Source of the DNA: Candidatus Sulfotelmatobacter sp.
GTDB taxonomy: Bacteria > Acidobacteriota > Terriglobia > Terriglobales > Acidobacteriaceae
Direction of reading: 5' to 3'
Length of the DNA: 64,000 bases
Assembly: GCA_036500765.1 (NCBI GenBank)
Contig: DASYBM010000013.1
Location: 1 to 64,000, forward strand
Shown here: positions 28,380-36,778 of the stretch, one piece after another
Numbering within the stretch: the stretch's first letter is position 1
Layout: each line of letters starts with the position of its first letter
The notes under the pieces: generated by a model
What the model was told of the DNA's origin: nothing
The model's input: only the letters and a program-made list of their open reading frames with translations
Databases searched by the model: none
Program-made: the position numbers and the translations under genes

Positions 28380-29417
28380 TCACTCTGCGCTGCCGAACGG
28401 CAAGGGATTGCGCTCGGTAAACTGGCGCTGATGCCAATAAGGATAAATTGGAGGCACGTCGGTGGCGCGGTCCAGTTCGGCTATTTGCCCGGATGTCAGC
28501 GCCCATCCGGTTGCGCCGAGATTCTGCCGCAACTGTTCTTCGTTACGCGCACCGAAAATTACGGTGGAGATTGTGGGCCGCTGCAGCAGCCAGTTCAACG
28601 CGACCTGGGTCACAGTTTTCCCAGTTTCCCTGGCAACGTCCTCGAGCGCGTCGACCGCCCTGAATAAATATTCATCCGGCACTTGTGGCCCCTTATCGGC
28701 AGTCTTGTGTAGTCGGCTTTCTTTCGGCAACGGCTGGCCGCGGCGAATTTTCCCGGTCAGCCGTCCCCAGCCCAGCGGACTCCAGACCAGCGCGCCCACA
28801 CCTTGATCGAGACCCAGCGGCATCAGTTCCCATTCGTACTCGCGGCCGATCAGCGAGTAGTAGACCTGATGGCCAACATAGCGCGGCCAGCCATAGCGGT
28901 CGGACACGTTCAGCGATTTCATCAGGTGCCAGCCGGAAAAATTCGAACAGGCGATGTAGCGGACCTTTCCGCTCTCCACTAGTTGGTCAAGTGTGCTCAG
29001 CACTTCCTCGATCGGCGTGAGCGCGTCGAAGCCGTGCAAGTGATAGATGTCGATATAGTCGGTCCCCAGGCGGCGCAGGCTCGCTTCACACGCCTGAATT
29101 AGATGGTGACGCGATGAGCCCAGATCGTTCGGACCGGGCCCCATGCGGAACGTTGCCTTGGTGGAAATCAAGACCTTGTCGCGCCTCCCGGCGACTGCTT
29201 TACCGAGAATCGTTTCGGAGCGGCCGTCTGAATAAACATCCGCCGTGTCGAATAGATTTACACCGGCTTCCAGACAGATATCGACGAGCCTGGTGGCCTC
29301 GGCAACATCGCTGGCGCCCCAGGCTTTGAAGAATTCGGTGCCGCCGCCGAATGTGCCAGTGCCGTAACTCAAGGCGGGAACTTTAAGTCCGGATCGTCCA
29401 AGCTGCCGGAATTTCAT
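28380..29417 (-). CDS. Aldo/keto reductase
   Basis: ATG at 29417 gives 345 residues starting MKFRQLGRSGLKVPALSYGTG. The (beta/alpha)8 NADPH-dependent reductase tetrad is Asp57 and Tyr62 (FDTADVYSDG), Lys87 (ISTKATF) and His128 (YIDIYHLHG). The NADPH-binding C-terminal loop is present (FGARNEEQLRQNLGA). Substrate cannot be told; by sequence style it belongs to the YajO/YhdN-like group. A second, different member lies at 56484. Confidence 0.93.
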   Translation of the reverse strand: MKFRQLGRSGLKVPALSYGTGTFGGGTEFFKAWGASDVAEATRLVDICLEAGVNLFDTADVYSDGRSETILGKAVAGRRDKVLISTKATFRMGPGPNDLGSSRHHLIQACEASLRRLGTDYIDIYHLHGFDALTPIEEVLSTLDQLVESGKVRYIACSNFSGWHLMKSLNVSDRYGWPRYVGHQVYYSLIGREYEWELMPLGLDQGVGALVWSPLGWGRLTGKIRRGQPLPKESRLHKTADKGPQVPDEYLFRAVDALEDVARETGKTVTQVALNWLLQRPTISTVIFGARNEEQLRQNLGATGWALTSGQIAELDRATDVPPIYPYWHQRQFTERNPLPFGSAE

Positions 29418-29449
29418 GGAAGGTAGATGCTGGAGGAGCAGTAACGATG

Positions 29450-29735
29450 CACGCCAAGGGGAAACCAAGTCCGGAGCTGGCACTCTGGAATTTCACAGAG
29501 ACGGTTCTACCGTCGTATTCGGCAAACAAATAAGTAAAACAATTCAATCCTTTCGGCAGCGGTAGTACGGGAGGATTCATTCCTTACGCAGCTTTAATAT
29601 CGGATCGGGATGGCAACTTATACGGCACGACCGTCGAAGGGGGAACGGCCGGGGGGGATCTGTTTTCAAGTTCACGCCGTAGCTTCCGACGGAGAGATTC
29701 TCACGCTCTACAGTGCTGAAACTTAGAAACCAGAA
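29450..29735 (+). pseudogene. Decayed fragment of a GNLYGTT-repeat (TIGR03803-type) protein
   Basis: The plus strand reads GTLEFHRDGSTVVFG at ~29480, then YAALISDRDGNLYGTTVEGGTAG at ~29584-29650, then VFKFTP in another frame. GNLYGTT..GG...G.VFK followed by a TVLYSF-like strand is the unit of a tandem-repeat exported protein common in Acidobacteriota (recollection). The phrases are interrupted by stops and frame changes, there is no start codon, and only about one and a half units survive, so this is a relic. Confidence 0.5.
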
Positions 29736-29758
29736 AGGCCGCCCGCAGGCGGCCCTTT
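29731..29758 (-). terminator. Intrinsic terminator for the response-regulator gene
   Basis: Read on the minus strand, GGCCGCC-TGCG-GGCGGCC is a perfect 7-bp stem followed by TTTCTGG TTT, 15 bp after the stop codon of the gene ending at 29774. Confidence 0.7.
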
Positions 29759-29773
29759 GAACATAACTGAAAG

Positions 29774-30448
29774 CTACGGCGCAACTCCTGCCGGCGGTTG
29801 TGGCACCGCGCCGGTTGTTGTGGCGGCTGCGGCTTCGTTCAGAATCCTGTGGTGAATGGTGAACAGCGCCAACTCCAACCGGTCCGACACGCCGATCTTG
29901 TCGTAGACGTTGCGCAGGTAATTCTTGATGACCTGCTCGGTGGTGCCAAGCTGCGTCGCGATTTCTTTGTTCTTGTAGCCCTGAACAATGAGCGCGACGA
30001 TGCGCAGTTCTTTGGCGGTGAGGCGGTCGCGCACCCGCAGGCCGACCATATCGTTTTCGGTGAGTTCGCTGGGCACGGCGACATCCTGCACCCAGGTTTC
30101 GCCGCGCGCGACTTTGCGCACGCAATCGACGAGCGCCGCGCTGGTCACGTTGCGATAAACCACCCCGTGAGCGCCGTTCGACATGTGCCGCTGTGCGCTT
30201 TCGCCGGTATCGGCGAGCACAATCACGCGAGTCTTGGCTTTGTTGGCGGCGACGACGATCGCGGCGAAGTCATTATGAAATCCCGCGGCCACCACCAGCA
30301 CCGCGGCGCGAAACTTGTCGAGGGCCATGAACATCTGTTCAGGCGTCTGGGCTTGGGCCACAATCCGCATTTCATCTTCCACGGCCAGCACTTTGGCTAT
30401 GCCCGCCCGGAAGATCGCCTGGTTATCGGCCAGAATCAGTTTGAGCAT
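29774..30448 (-). CDS. LuxR-type response regulator with degenerate receiver domain
   Basis: ATG at 30448 gives 224 residues. Residues 1-~120 are a CheY-like receiver (MLKLILADNQAIFRAG). Residues ~145-205 are a GerE/LuxR helix-turn-helix (DRLTAKELRIVALIVQGYKNKEIATQLGTTEQVIKNYLRNVYDKIGV). The strand that should end in the phosphorylated Asp reads AAVLVVAAG, so position 54 is Ala, and the conserved Lys is Arg99. It therefore probably works without phosphorylation, by ligand, dimerisation or constitutively. There is no histidine kinase nearby. An Ala/Pro-rich tail of ~20 residues ends the protein. Confidence 0.88.
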   Translation of the reverse strand: MLKLILADNQAIFRAGIAKVLAVEDEMRIVAQAQTPEQMFMALDKFRAAVLVVAAGFHNDFAAIVVAANKAKTRVIVLADTGESAQRHMSNGAHGVVYRNVTSAALVDCVRKVARGETWVQDVAVPSELTENDMVGLRVRDRLTAKELRIVALIVQGYKNKEIATQLGTTEQVIKNYLRNVYDKIGVSDRLELALFTIHHRILNEAAAATTTGAVPQPPAGVAP

Positions 30449-30544
30449 GTTGTTAACGCTCCACAAAAGTCTTGTTCAGAATGACTTGGTCAAACTAGCT
30501 AGTATGTTCACGAAAAGAATCTTGTTCACACGCCTTCTCAACGG

Positions 30545-30868
30545 CTATGAGTTCCTGACGAACTCGTAGGAGTCGATCACGCAGGCTACGCCGCGCCCTT
30601 CGCCGCCCTCGCCGGTTTCATCGGCGCGCACCACCCGGCCCTTGCACTGGATGGTGACATTCTCCTGGCCACCGGTCATCTCCGGGGGCAGCGTGATTTC
30701 AAATTCCACCGGCGAACCGATTTGCATCGAGGAATCCGCGCGAATGTAGACTCCCGCCGCGCTCAGATTGCCGGTCACTCCTTTGGCGTCTCCGCCGGTT
30801 TCGCCCTGATGAATCTTAATCGGCAATTCCAGCGGGAACCGTTTTCCGGTCCGTGCTTCTTCGCCCAC
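30545..30868 (-). CDS. PilZ-domain protein
   Basis: The start is GTG at 30868, four bases after a near-perfect Shine-Dalgarno sequence (GAGGAGGTACC-GTG); longer upstream frames lack one. The 107-residue product is a stand-alone PilZ domain: RTGKRFPLELP supplies the first c-di-GMP-binding Arg region (RxxxR), and GNLSAAGVYI corresponds to the D/N-x-S-x-x-G motif, with Asn in place of the first Asp. PilZ proteins bind cyclic di-GMP and modulate motility, polysaccharide synthesis or transcription. An HD-GYP phosphodiesterase (34460) and a polysaccharide synthase (1-2998) are elsewhere in the window. Confidence 0.85.
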   Translation of the reverse strand: MGEEARTGKRFPLELPIKIHQGETGGDAKGVTGNLSAAGVYIRADSSMQIGSPVEFEITLPPEMTGGQENVTIQCKGRVVRADETGEGGEGRGVACVIDSYEFVRNS

Positions 30869-31127
30869 GGTACCTCCTCTAGGCTGGCCTGTCGTCTTCT
30901 TCTCGTCTGCGAATGAGGCCAACATTATTCCCATCACCCACGATTCGATCACACAATTGGACCAAGCTTCTGAAAACATTAGAAAGCTCGGCAAAACCAA
31001 GCTCCTGGCGGGCGCAAGCCCACTTTTGTGCTCACGCTGGGTTATATCACGAAAGACACTCGTGTAAAAGCCTGATAACCCATTAGTTAACGGTAGCAAC
31101 TAGGTTCCCCCTGAGATGAGCGTATTA

Positions 31128-31265
31128 GTAGCGCCGCCGTCCCGGCGGCTGTCCGGCGGGCGTCTCGCCCGCCGCGCTAAAGCTACCCATGTTAAGAGTT
31201 TTTGGCCCATTCCGCTTACCCCACACCGGACGCCCTCGGGACAGCCGCGAGGACAGCGGCGCTAC
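31128..31265. repeat. Dispersed palindromic element, copy 1 (138 bp)
   Basis: It begins GTAGCGCCGCCGTCCCGGCG and ends ...GACAGCGGCGCTAC, with terminal inverted repeats. The first 51 bases are identical to the copy at 34318. Internal hairpins are GCCGCCG-TCC-CGGCGGC and GGCGGGCG-TCT-CGCCCGCC. It lies upstream of the HtrA-like protease gene. Confidence 0.9.
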
Positions 31266-31344
31266 GATGATGCCGACTGAACGACGGGGGCAGGCCTTGC
31301 GTGATAGTGTTTTCTTCAGACAGCCTCGAGCGAAACAGGAGTGC

Positions 31345-32862
31345 ATGAATATGACGATCTGGAATGGAACCAGCAATTCTCAAGTTCGATCTCTTCCAAC
31401 TTTGATCGTCGTCATTGCGCTCTTTATCGCAACAATGGGAATCGCCGTCGCGCAAACCGCGCAGAAGCCCGCGGCCCAGGCTCCCGGACAAAAGAGTACC
31501 GTTCCGGCCGCCGAGGATGCGAAAGCTTCCGAGCCACCTAACGTTCTGGTGCAACTGAATGGCGCGCTGGAAGCTTTGGCGGCCAGAGTGTCGCCGGCCG
31601 TGGTACAGATTCTCGTGACCGGCTATGGACCCCTGCGGGAGGAGGATCGGTCGCAGACCGCATTGATCGTCCGCCAGCATGCGGTAGGCTCGGGTGTAAT
31701 CGTCGACTCCAACGGTTACATCATGACGAACGCTCACGTGGTCGAAGGCGCGCAGCGCATTCGCGTCGCCCTGCCGCTTCCGATGGGCGATTCCGCCGGT
31801 CAGGTTCCCATTGGCAAGCGGAGAATTCTGGAGGCCCATCTCATCGGGCAACATAAAGAATCCGATTTGGCGCTGCTGAAAATTGACGAGACCGCTTTGC
31901 CGACGCTGCCATTGATCAGCCAACAGCGGCCGCATGTGGGCCAGTTGGTGTTCGCAATTGGCAGTCCGGAAGGCTTGCAGAATTCGGTGACCATGGGCGT
32001 CGTCAGTGCACTCGCGCGCCAGCCCGACCCCACGAAAGCTATTACCTACCTGCAGACCGATGCTCCCATCAATCCCGGCAACAGCGGAGGCCCGTTGGTG
32101 GATATGAACGGTGCCGTCCTCGGGATCAACACGTTTATTCTGTCTGAAGGCGGAGGCAGTGAAGGTCTGGGATTTGCCATTCCGGCGCGCATCGTCGATT
32201 TCGTGTATCGCAGCCTGCGCAAGCATGGCCACGTGCATCGCGTAGAAATTGGCGCGGGCGCGCAGGAGATTACGCCCACGCTGGCCGAAGGCCTGCATCT
32301 GCCGCAGCATTGGGGCGTGGTGGTGGTCGATGTAACGCCGGACGGCCCTGCCGCCGCCGCGGGTCTGAAAATTCAGGATATCATCCTTTCCGCCGACGAC
32401 CGGCGCATCGAAACTCTGCCGTCGCTCACGTCAGCTCTATATCTGCATCGTCTCGATCAGGTGGTGAAGCTGGAAATTCTTCGCGGCAATGAAAAGAAAA
32501 CTCTGTACGTGCCGGCCATTGAGGCCCGCGATCACATGGACGAACTTCTCGACACCGTGAATCCTGAGAATAGTTTGATTCCCCGGCTGGGAGTTTTGGG
32601 CATCGATATTACCGACGACATGCGATCCCGATTGTCGCTGCGAATTCCAACTGGAGTGATCGTGATCGGACGGGCCGCCGACCTGATCATGCCCGATACC
32701 GGTTTACAGGCTGGCGACATCGTTCATCAATTGAATACTACGCCGATCGATTCCATTGCGACGCTGCGTGCGGCGCTGGCGGCGCTGAAAACCGGCGATC
32801 CTGTGGTGCTGCAAGTCGAGCGCTCGGCAGGGTTGCTGTATGTGAGCTTTGAGCTGGAATAA
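31345..32862 (+). CDS. HtrA/DegP-like serine protease with two PDZ domains
   Basis: ATG at 31345 (AGGAG upstream; a second ATG two codons on) gives 505 residues: signal peptide (~20-37, IVVIALFIATMGIAVAQ), Ala/Pro-rich linker, trypsin-like protease (~75-285) with triad His131 (TNAHVV), Asp174 (SDLALLKID) and Ser247 (NPGNSGGP), then two PDZ domains (~300-400 and ~415-505; PDGPAAAAGLKIQDII and DTGLQAGDIVHQLN). It is a periplasmic quality-control or signalling protease. The upstream spacer is filled by a palindromic element, so transcription must start inside or beyond it. Confidence 0.93.
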   Translation: MNMTIWNGTSNSQVRSLPTLIVVIALFIATMGIAVAQTAQKPAAQAPGQKSTVPAAEDAKASEPPNVLVQLNGALEALAARVSPAVVQILVTGYGPLREEDRSQTALIVRQHAVGSGVIVDSNGYIMTNAHVVEGAQRIRVALPLPMGDSAGQVPIGKRRILEAHLIGQHKESDLALLKIDETALPTLPLISQQRPHVGQLVFAIGSPEGLQNSVTMGVVSALARQPDPTKAITYLQTDAPINPGNSGGPLVDMNGAVLGINTFILSEGGGSEGLGFAIPARIVDFVYRSLRKHGHVHRVEIGAGAQEITPTLAEGLHLPQHWGVVVVDVTPDGPAAAAGLKIQDIILSADDRRIETLPSLTSALYLHRLDQVVKLEILRGNEKKTLYVPAIEARDHMDELLDTVNPENSLIPRLGVLGIDITDDMRSRLSLRIPTGVIVIGRAADLIMPDTGLQAGDIVHQLNTTPIDSIATLRAALAALKTGDPVVLQVERSAGLLYVSFELE

Positions 32863-32909
32863 CTATGGCGCGGACCTTGGCAGTGGTTCAGTTTTGCTTG
32901 CTAAACTGG

Positions 32910-32976
32910 ATTGTGATCCCCAGCGGAGCCGTTCTTCAGGCGCAGAGAGGGATCTCCCGCTTTACCGCCCGGTGCG
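32910..32976. repeat. Intergenic repeat, 'GTTCTTCAGGCG..GGATCTC' family, copy 1
   Basis: CCGTTCTTCAGGCGCAGAGAGGGATCTCCCGC matches, in part, the segments at 44058 and 48104 (the latter inverted). Confidence 0.6.
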
Positions 32977-33064
32977 AAGCCAAACTGCACCAAGACCGGA
33001 TATTGCTCGCTGCTCGATAGTGATCTTGATTTGGGTAGGATTAGCTAACGCATCCAAAGCTGCC

Positions 33065-33250
33065 ATGAAAAAGCTCACGACTCACGACGTCAAAACGACC
33101 GATTCCAACCCGATCGAAAAGCCGTGCGTGGCTGTGAAAGTGAGCCCTTCGAGCCGAAAGGGTCCTCGAAAACTAGGCATCTTGAAAGGCAAGCTGGCAG
33201 TCGGCCCGGAATTTTTCGAGCCTCTTCCGCCGGATGAACTCGCCGGCTGA
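33065..33250 (+). CDS. Small antitoxin-like protein (61 aa), orphan
   Basis: ATG at 33065 opens 61 residues ending GILKGKLAVGPEFFEPLPPDELAG. The closing pattern, a short Gly-Lys-x-x-V strand then an acidic/proline F-x-E-P-L-P tail, is the toxin-wrapping tail seen in Phd/DUF2281-type antitoxins (recollection). The N-terminal DNA-binding part is not clear, and no PIN or RelE toxin follows: the next gene is on the other strand. It may be an orphan antitoxin or an unrelated small protein. Confidence 0.4.
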   Translation: MKKLTTHDVKTTDSNPIEKPCVAVKVSPSSRKGPRKLGILKGKLAVGPEFFEPLPPDELAG

Positions 33251-33284
33251 GAATAATGTCATTCATCTCTCGCCCGACTGTCCC

Positions 33285-34277
33285 CTACTCTGCCCAGGCC
33301 AGGCCGTCGGCGTACTTGCCGGTAGCGATCTGCGCCTGAACTGTCCACTGCGCCAGATCAATCGCCGCAACTTTCCCCGCGCCGGCGCAGGATACATAAG
33401 CCACCTTCCCATCGGGCCGAATCAAAATTTCCTGCGGCTTCTCGCCGACGTCGATGTTGCGAGCGACTTTCATGGTTTGCAGGTCAATGACCGACACCTG
33501 GTTCGTAGCCGGTATCGCGATCAGCAGCCAGCGGCCGTCAGCCGTGGCCGCCGAGCCGTAACCAAAGCCTGGCAACGCCACCCACGTTTTCACTCTCCTG
33601 GCTGCCGTATCGATTACTGCCAGCTGCGGTTTGGTTTGATCGGCGGTGAATACCAGCTTGTCGTCGGCGGAGATAGAAATTCGCTGGGCCTCGCCCGACA
33701 CCGGAATGATCGCGAGCGTCTTGCGGCCAACCATGTCGAGCACGGAAACAGTGCCCGGTCCCACGTTCGACGTGTATCCGAGTCGTCCGTCGTGCGACAG
33801 CACCAGCATGTGCGACTGCTCCTGCCCGGTCGGAACCGCGCCCACAATCTTTCGGGTGCGTGGGTCGATGATGATCACGGTCTTGTCCAATTCGGTCGTG
33901 ACATAGAGCATTCCGCTCGCCGGATCGAGCAGCGGGAAGTGGGGCCGCACGCCGTGGCCGAAATCGATGTCGCCGACGATCGAGCGCGATGGCAGATCGA
34001 TGACGAGCATATCGTGTCCATCGATACCCGGCTTGCCGACGCCGGTGTTGCCGTAGATCGGTACAAACGCCGTGCGGCCATCGGCGGAGGCCGCGATTTC
34101 GTGGCCATGCACCCCGACAACTTTCTCGTCGATGGTCGCCACCTGTTTCGCGGTGACGGGATCGACGATGCTCACATTGGTGTCGCCTTGATTCACGACC
34201 AGGAGAGACTGCGCCGTGACGCTGGCTGAAAGAAAGACAAGAAGAGTTGCCAGTGCTGAAATCGGAAGGAGTCGCAT
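33285..34277 (-). CDS. Exported YncE-like beta-propeller protein
   Basis: ATG at 34277 gives 330 residues with signal peptide (residues 1-21, LATLLVFLSASVTAQS). Six to seven repeats of about 42 residues each contain the YncE/40-residue motif: VSIVDPVTAKQVATI, MLVIDLPSRSIVGDI, VIIIDPRTRKIVGAV, VSVLDMVGRKTLAII, LAVIDTAARRVKTWV, VSVIDLQTMKVARNI, VAAIDLAQWTVQAQI. Such propellers are periplasmic binding scaffolds of largely unknown ligand. The palindromic element at 34318 lies just upstream. Confidence 0.88.
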   Translation of the reverse strand: MRLLPISALATLLVFLSASVTAQSLLVVNQGDTNVSIVDPVTAKQVATIDEKVVGVHGHEIAASADGRTAFVPIYGNTGVGKPGIDGHDMLVIDLPSRSIVGDIDFGHGVRPHFPLLDPASGMLYVTTELDKTVIIIDPRTRKIVGAVPTGQEQSHMLVLSHDGRLGYTSNVGPGTVSVLDMVGRKTLAIIPVSGEAQRISISADDKLVFTADQTKPQLAVIDTAARRVKTWVALPGFGYGSAATADGRWLLIAIPATNQVSVIDLQTMKVARNIDVGEKPQEILIRPDGKVAYVSCAGAGKVAAIDLAQWTVQAQIATGKYADGLAWAE

Positions 34278-34317
34278 AGCGGGAAAGTATAACGCAGCAA
34301 TGAGGTCCAATCCGCAT

Positions 34318-34463
34318 GTAGCGCCGCCGTCCCGGCGGCTGTCCGGCGGGCGTCTCGCCCGCCGCGCTGGGAGCAAGCGTACCGCAAAAGGTTTTAACTT
34401 GATTTCGCTTTCTGCGCCGAGGGCGGGACGCCCTCGTGACAGCCGCCGAGACGGCGGCGCTAC
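34318..34463. repeat. Dispersed palindromic element, copy 2 (146 bp)
   Basis: It starts GTAGCGCCGCCGTCCCGGCG and ends GACGGCGGCGCTAC; the terminal GTAGCGCCGCCGTC is exactly inverted. The stop codon of the HD-GYP gene (TAG at 34460-34462, minus strand) lies inside its last bases. Triloop hairpins include GCCGCCG-AGA-CGGCGGC at the right end. Confidence 0.9.
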
Positions 34464-36433
34464 TTTGCTCCCGCGGTGGTGGCGACGGCTTTGGGTTTGG
34501 TCGCAGTTTCGATCGCGATTCCCATCCCCGCACCAATTTCTTCCACTACGCGCAGATCGTCTGGAGTGAACGCGTCGGCTGCGGCGCGATAGAGAGCCAG
34601 CACAGCCGCAACTCCAGCAGTTCCCTCGAGCGGCACCGCCAGAGCGGAGCGCAGCGTGCTGAACTTTGTATTCTGCTCGGTATTCTGCTGTGTATTCTGC
34701 CGGCTGGAACTGTTCAGATAGCCGGGCTCCACCGATGGATTGCCGTTGAGGATGGCTTTGTGATTTTGCGCGACCCAGCCCGAGAGTCCTTCACCCTCGG
34801 GAATTCTCAGCGACGAGAATAAGCGGAAATTATCGCCGCTCACGAACTCGGCTGCGAGTGCGCCATTCTTCGCGCAGTACACCGCCATGGAATCGTGCGG
34901 CACCAGCCGTTTTAGACGCACCGCGAGCAGGGAAAGAATGTCTTCGGACCGCAGCGCGGATCCCGATTGGCGGTTGAGATCGAGAATTTCACGTCCCTGC
35001 TCACGCGCCGCCGAAATGCGCCCCGTCGAATCCGCGGAGTCGGAAGCATCGGCCGGCGCTTCGGCAGACTCGGCGAATCCCGCGTCCGGAGCCAGGCCAC
35101 GTTCCACCTTGATATCCGTCGACAACTTCGGCGGAGATTGCAACGGTTGCTCGTTGGCCAGTTTCTCGAGCTCGATGTAGCGGCGTCGCAGAATCTTCAC
35201 CACTTCCGGATCGAAGGCTTTTCCCGCATCCGCCGCGACCTTTGCCATAGCTTCGTTCAAGGGCAGCGCCTTGCGGTATTGCCGGTCGGAAGCAAGCGCA
35301 TCCAGACAGTCGACGGCGGAGAGAATACGCGCGCCAATCGGGATCGCCTCCCCGGCTAAGCCATGCGGGTAGCCGCTGCCATCCCATTTTTCGTGATGAG
35401 CGCGCACGATCGGCACCACGGGATACGGAAAATCGACTTGCTCCAGAATCTCCGCGCCCACGATGGGGTGGATTTTCATCTTCTCGAATTCTTCCGGCGT
35501 CAGTTTCCCCGGCTTCGAAATAATGTGTTCGGGAACGGCCAGCTTGCCGATGTCATGCAGCACGGAAGCGGCGCGCAGGGCTTCGGTTTCGTCCTCGCTG
35601 AGGCCCAGGTCCTTGGCGAGTTCCATGGCATAAACGCGTACGCGCTGCAAATGTTCGCCGGTGGTTTCGTCTTTGGCTTCGATGGCGAGTGCAAGAGCTT
35701 CGATGGTTCGCAGGTGAAGACTCGAAACCTGCTCGGCGTGCAGTTTCTCGGTTTCGAGCTTGCCCAGGTAAAGCCGATACGAGCGATACATCAAATAAAT
35801 CGGCGGCAGAACCAACAGAGACGATTGCCAGCCGATGTGCCCGTTCAAGAAGTGAACCAGGCCCGCCGCCGCCGCTCCCACGATGTAGTAGGGAAATGAC
35901 CAAAGATAAATGTCAGTCCAGACTTTAAAAACGGCCTTGTCCTCGGTCAAGCCGATGATTGTCGACATGGCGCCCGTATTGAGGGCGAAGTGCGTAATGG
36001 CGGCGACCAGAAGCGCGAGTGGCCCGGGTGCGTGCAAAATGTACAGCACCACGAGCTTATAGGCGCCGTAGGCTACCGCGCTCGATACCGTCACTTGCGA
36101 AAGATTGAAGATGAGTTGCACCAGCTTCACTTGGCGCGCGGGGCGCCAGTAAAACTGGCCGATCGTGGCCGCCAGCCCAATCAGCAAAGTTTCGGGCAGG
36201 CTTAGTTCGAGAATTCCGAGCAGGGTGAACAGGAAGTTCACCGACATCGTGCCTTCGACGCCCGGCAAGGTCACTTTGAGCGACGAGGCCAGCAGCGCCG
36301 CGATCAGGTAACACGCGAACTTCACCGGATCGCTGGAGTGCCAGTGCGAGAACGCCAAAGCAAAGCACACGGCCGCGGCAAATGCTACGCCGGAGATAAA
36401 CACACGTGCGCCAATGAAACGTCCCCAGGACAT
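34460..36433 (-). CDS. Membrane-bound HD-GYP phosphodiesterase with C-terminal GAF domain
   Basis: A 657-residue protein. Residues 1-~220 hold seven or so transmembrane helices of an MASE-like sensor. An HD-GYP domain follows (~235-425; VLHDIGKLAVPEH, HHEKWDGSGYPHGL), which hydrolyses cyclic di-GMP. An acidic linker leads to a GAF domain (~480-640; MAVYCAKNGALAAEFVSGDN). Within the GAF domain a 12-bp repeat (34668-34703) encodes QNT-x repeats. The gene's stop codon is provided by the palindromic element at 34318-34463, so the element may mark the original 3' boundary. It is a second c-di-GMP component beside the PilZ protein. Confidence 0.93.
   Translation of the reverse strand: MSWGRFIGARVFISGVAFAAAVCFALAFSHWHSSDPVKFACYLIAALLASSLKVTLPGVEGTMSVNFLFTLLGILELSLPETLLIGLAATIGQFYWRPARQVKLVQLIFNLSQVTVSSAVAYGAYKLVVLYILHAPGPLALLVAAITHFALNTGAMSTIIGLTEDKAVFKVWTDIYLWSFPYYIVGAAAAGLVHFLNGHIGWQSSLLVLPPIYLMYRSYRLYLGKLETEKLHAEQVSSLHLRTIEALALAIEAKDETTGEHLQRVRVYAMELAKDLGLSEDETEALRAASVLHDIGKLAVPEHIISKPGKLTPEEFEKMKIHPIVGAEILEQVDFPYPVVPIVRAHHEKWDGSGYPHGLAGEAIPIGARILSAVDCLDALASDRQYRKALPLNEAMAKVAADAGKAFDPEVVKILRRRYIELEKLANEQPLQSPPKLSTDIKVERGLAPDAGFAESAEAPADASDSADSTGRISAAREQGREILDLNRQSGSALRSEDILSLLAVRLKRLVPHDSMAVYCAKNGALAAEFVSGDNFRLFSSLRIPEGEGLSGWVAQNHKAILNGNPSVEPGYLNSSSRQNTQQNTEQNTKFSTLRSALAVPLEGTAGVAAVLALYRAAADAFTPDDLRVVEEIGAGMGIAIETATKPKAVATTAGAK
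34668..34703. repeat. In-frame tandem 12-bp repeat, three units
   Basis: GTATTCTGCTCG, GTATTCTGCTGT, GTATTCTGCCGG inside the GAF coding region; on the coding strand it encodes QNT repeats. Confidence 0.85.
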
Positions 36434-36778
36434 GATAGTTAACTGAAATTTTCAACCAAGAATAGGAGGCTGTCCGCCCAAAACGTCGCTTTCCGATTAC
36501 CAAAGGTTACCGGAGGGTTCCAAGTTAAATGAGTCATTTACAAAGGGAGCAACAGGGCCGGACGGGCGTCTGAACAGTTTCCACGTCGGGACAAGGTGTC
36601 CCACGCCCGCGCCATGGGACAAAGTGCCCTTTGTCTGTGCCAAGCAATACGGCCTAAGCCGCTGATAAGTAAGGGTAAAACTGTACCGCCTTTGGGCTTG
36701 CACCTGCATATCTATAGGTCACTTGCGGAGTAGTTACGCGCCCTGAGGCGCTCGAGTAGGAAATACGAGTGGGGGAAT
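36434..36778. other. Long leader upstream of the subtilase, with two hairpins
   Basis: No gene is seen. GGGAC-AAGGT-GTCCC (36588-36602) and GACAAAG-TGCC-CTTTGTC (36618-36635) are perfect hairpins. The first 100 bases hold the divergent HD-GYP promoter. GGGGGA stands at the subtilase start. Confidence 0.5.

Noticed and set aside
31216-32310. 364-codon minus-strand frame over the HtrA gene
   Set aside because: Antisense shadow; the plus strand has the full catalytic triad.
33234-34229. 331-codon plus-strand frame over the YncE-like gene
   Set aside because: Opposite strand encodes regular propeller repeats with a signal peptide.
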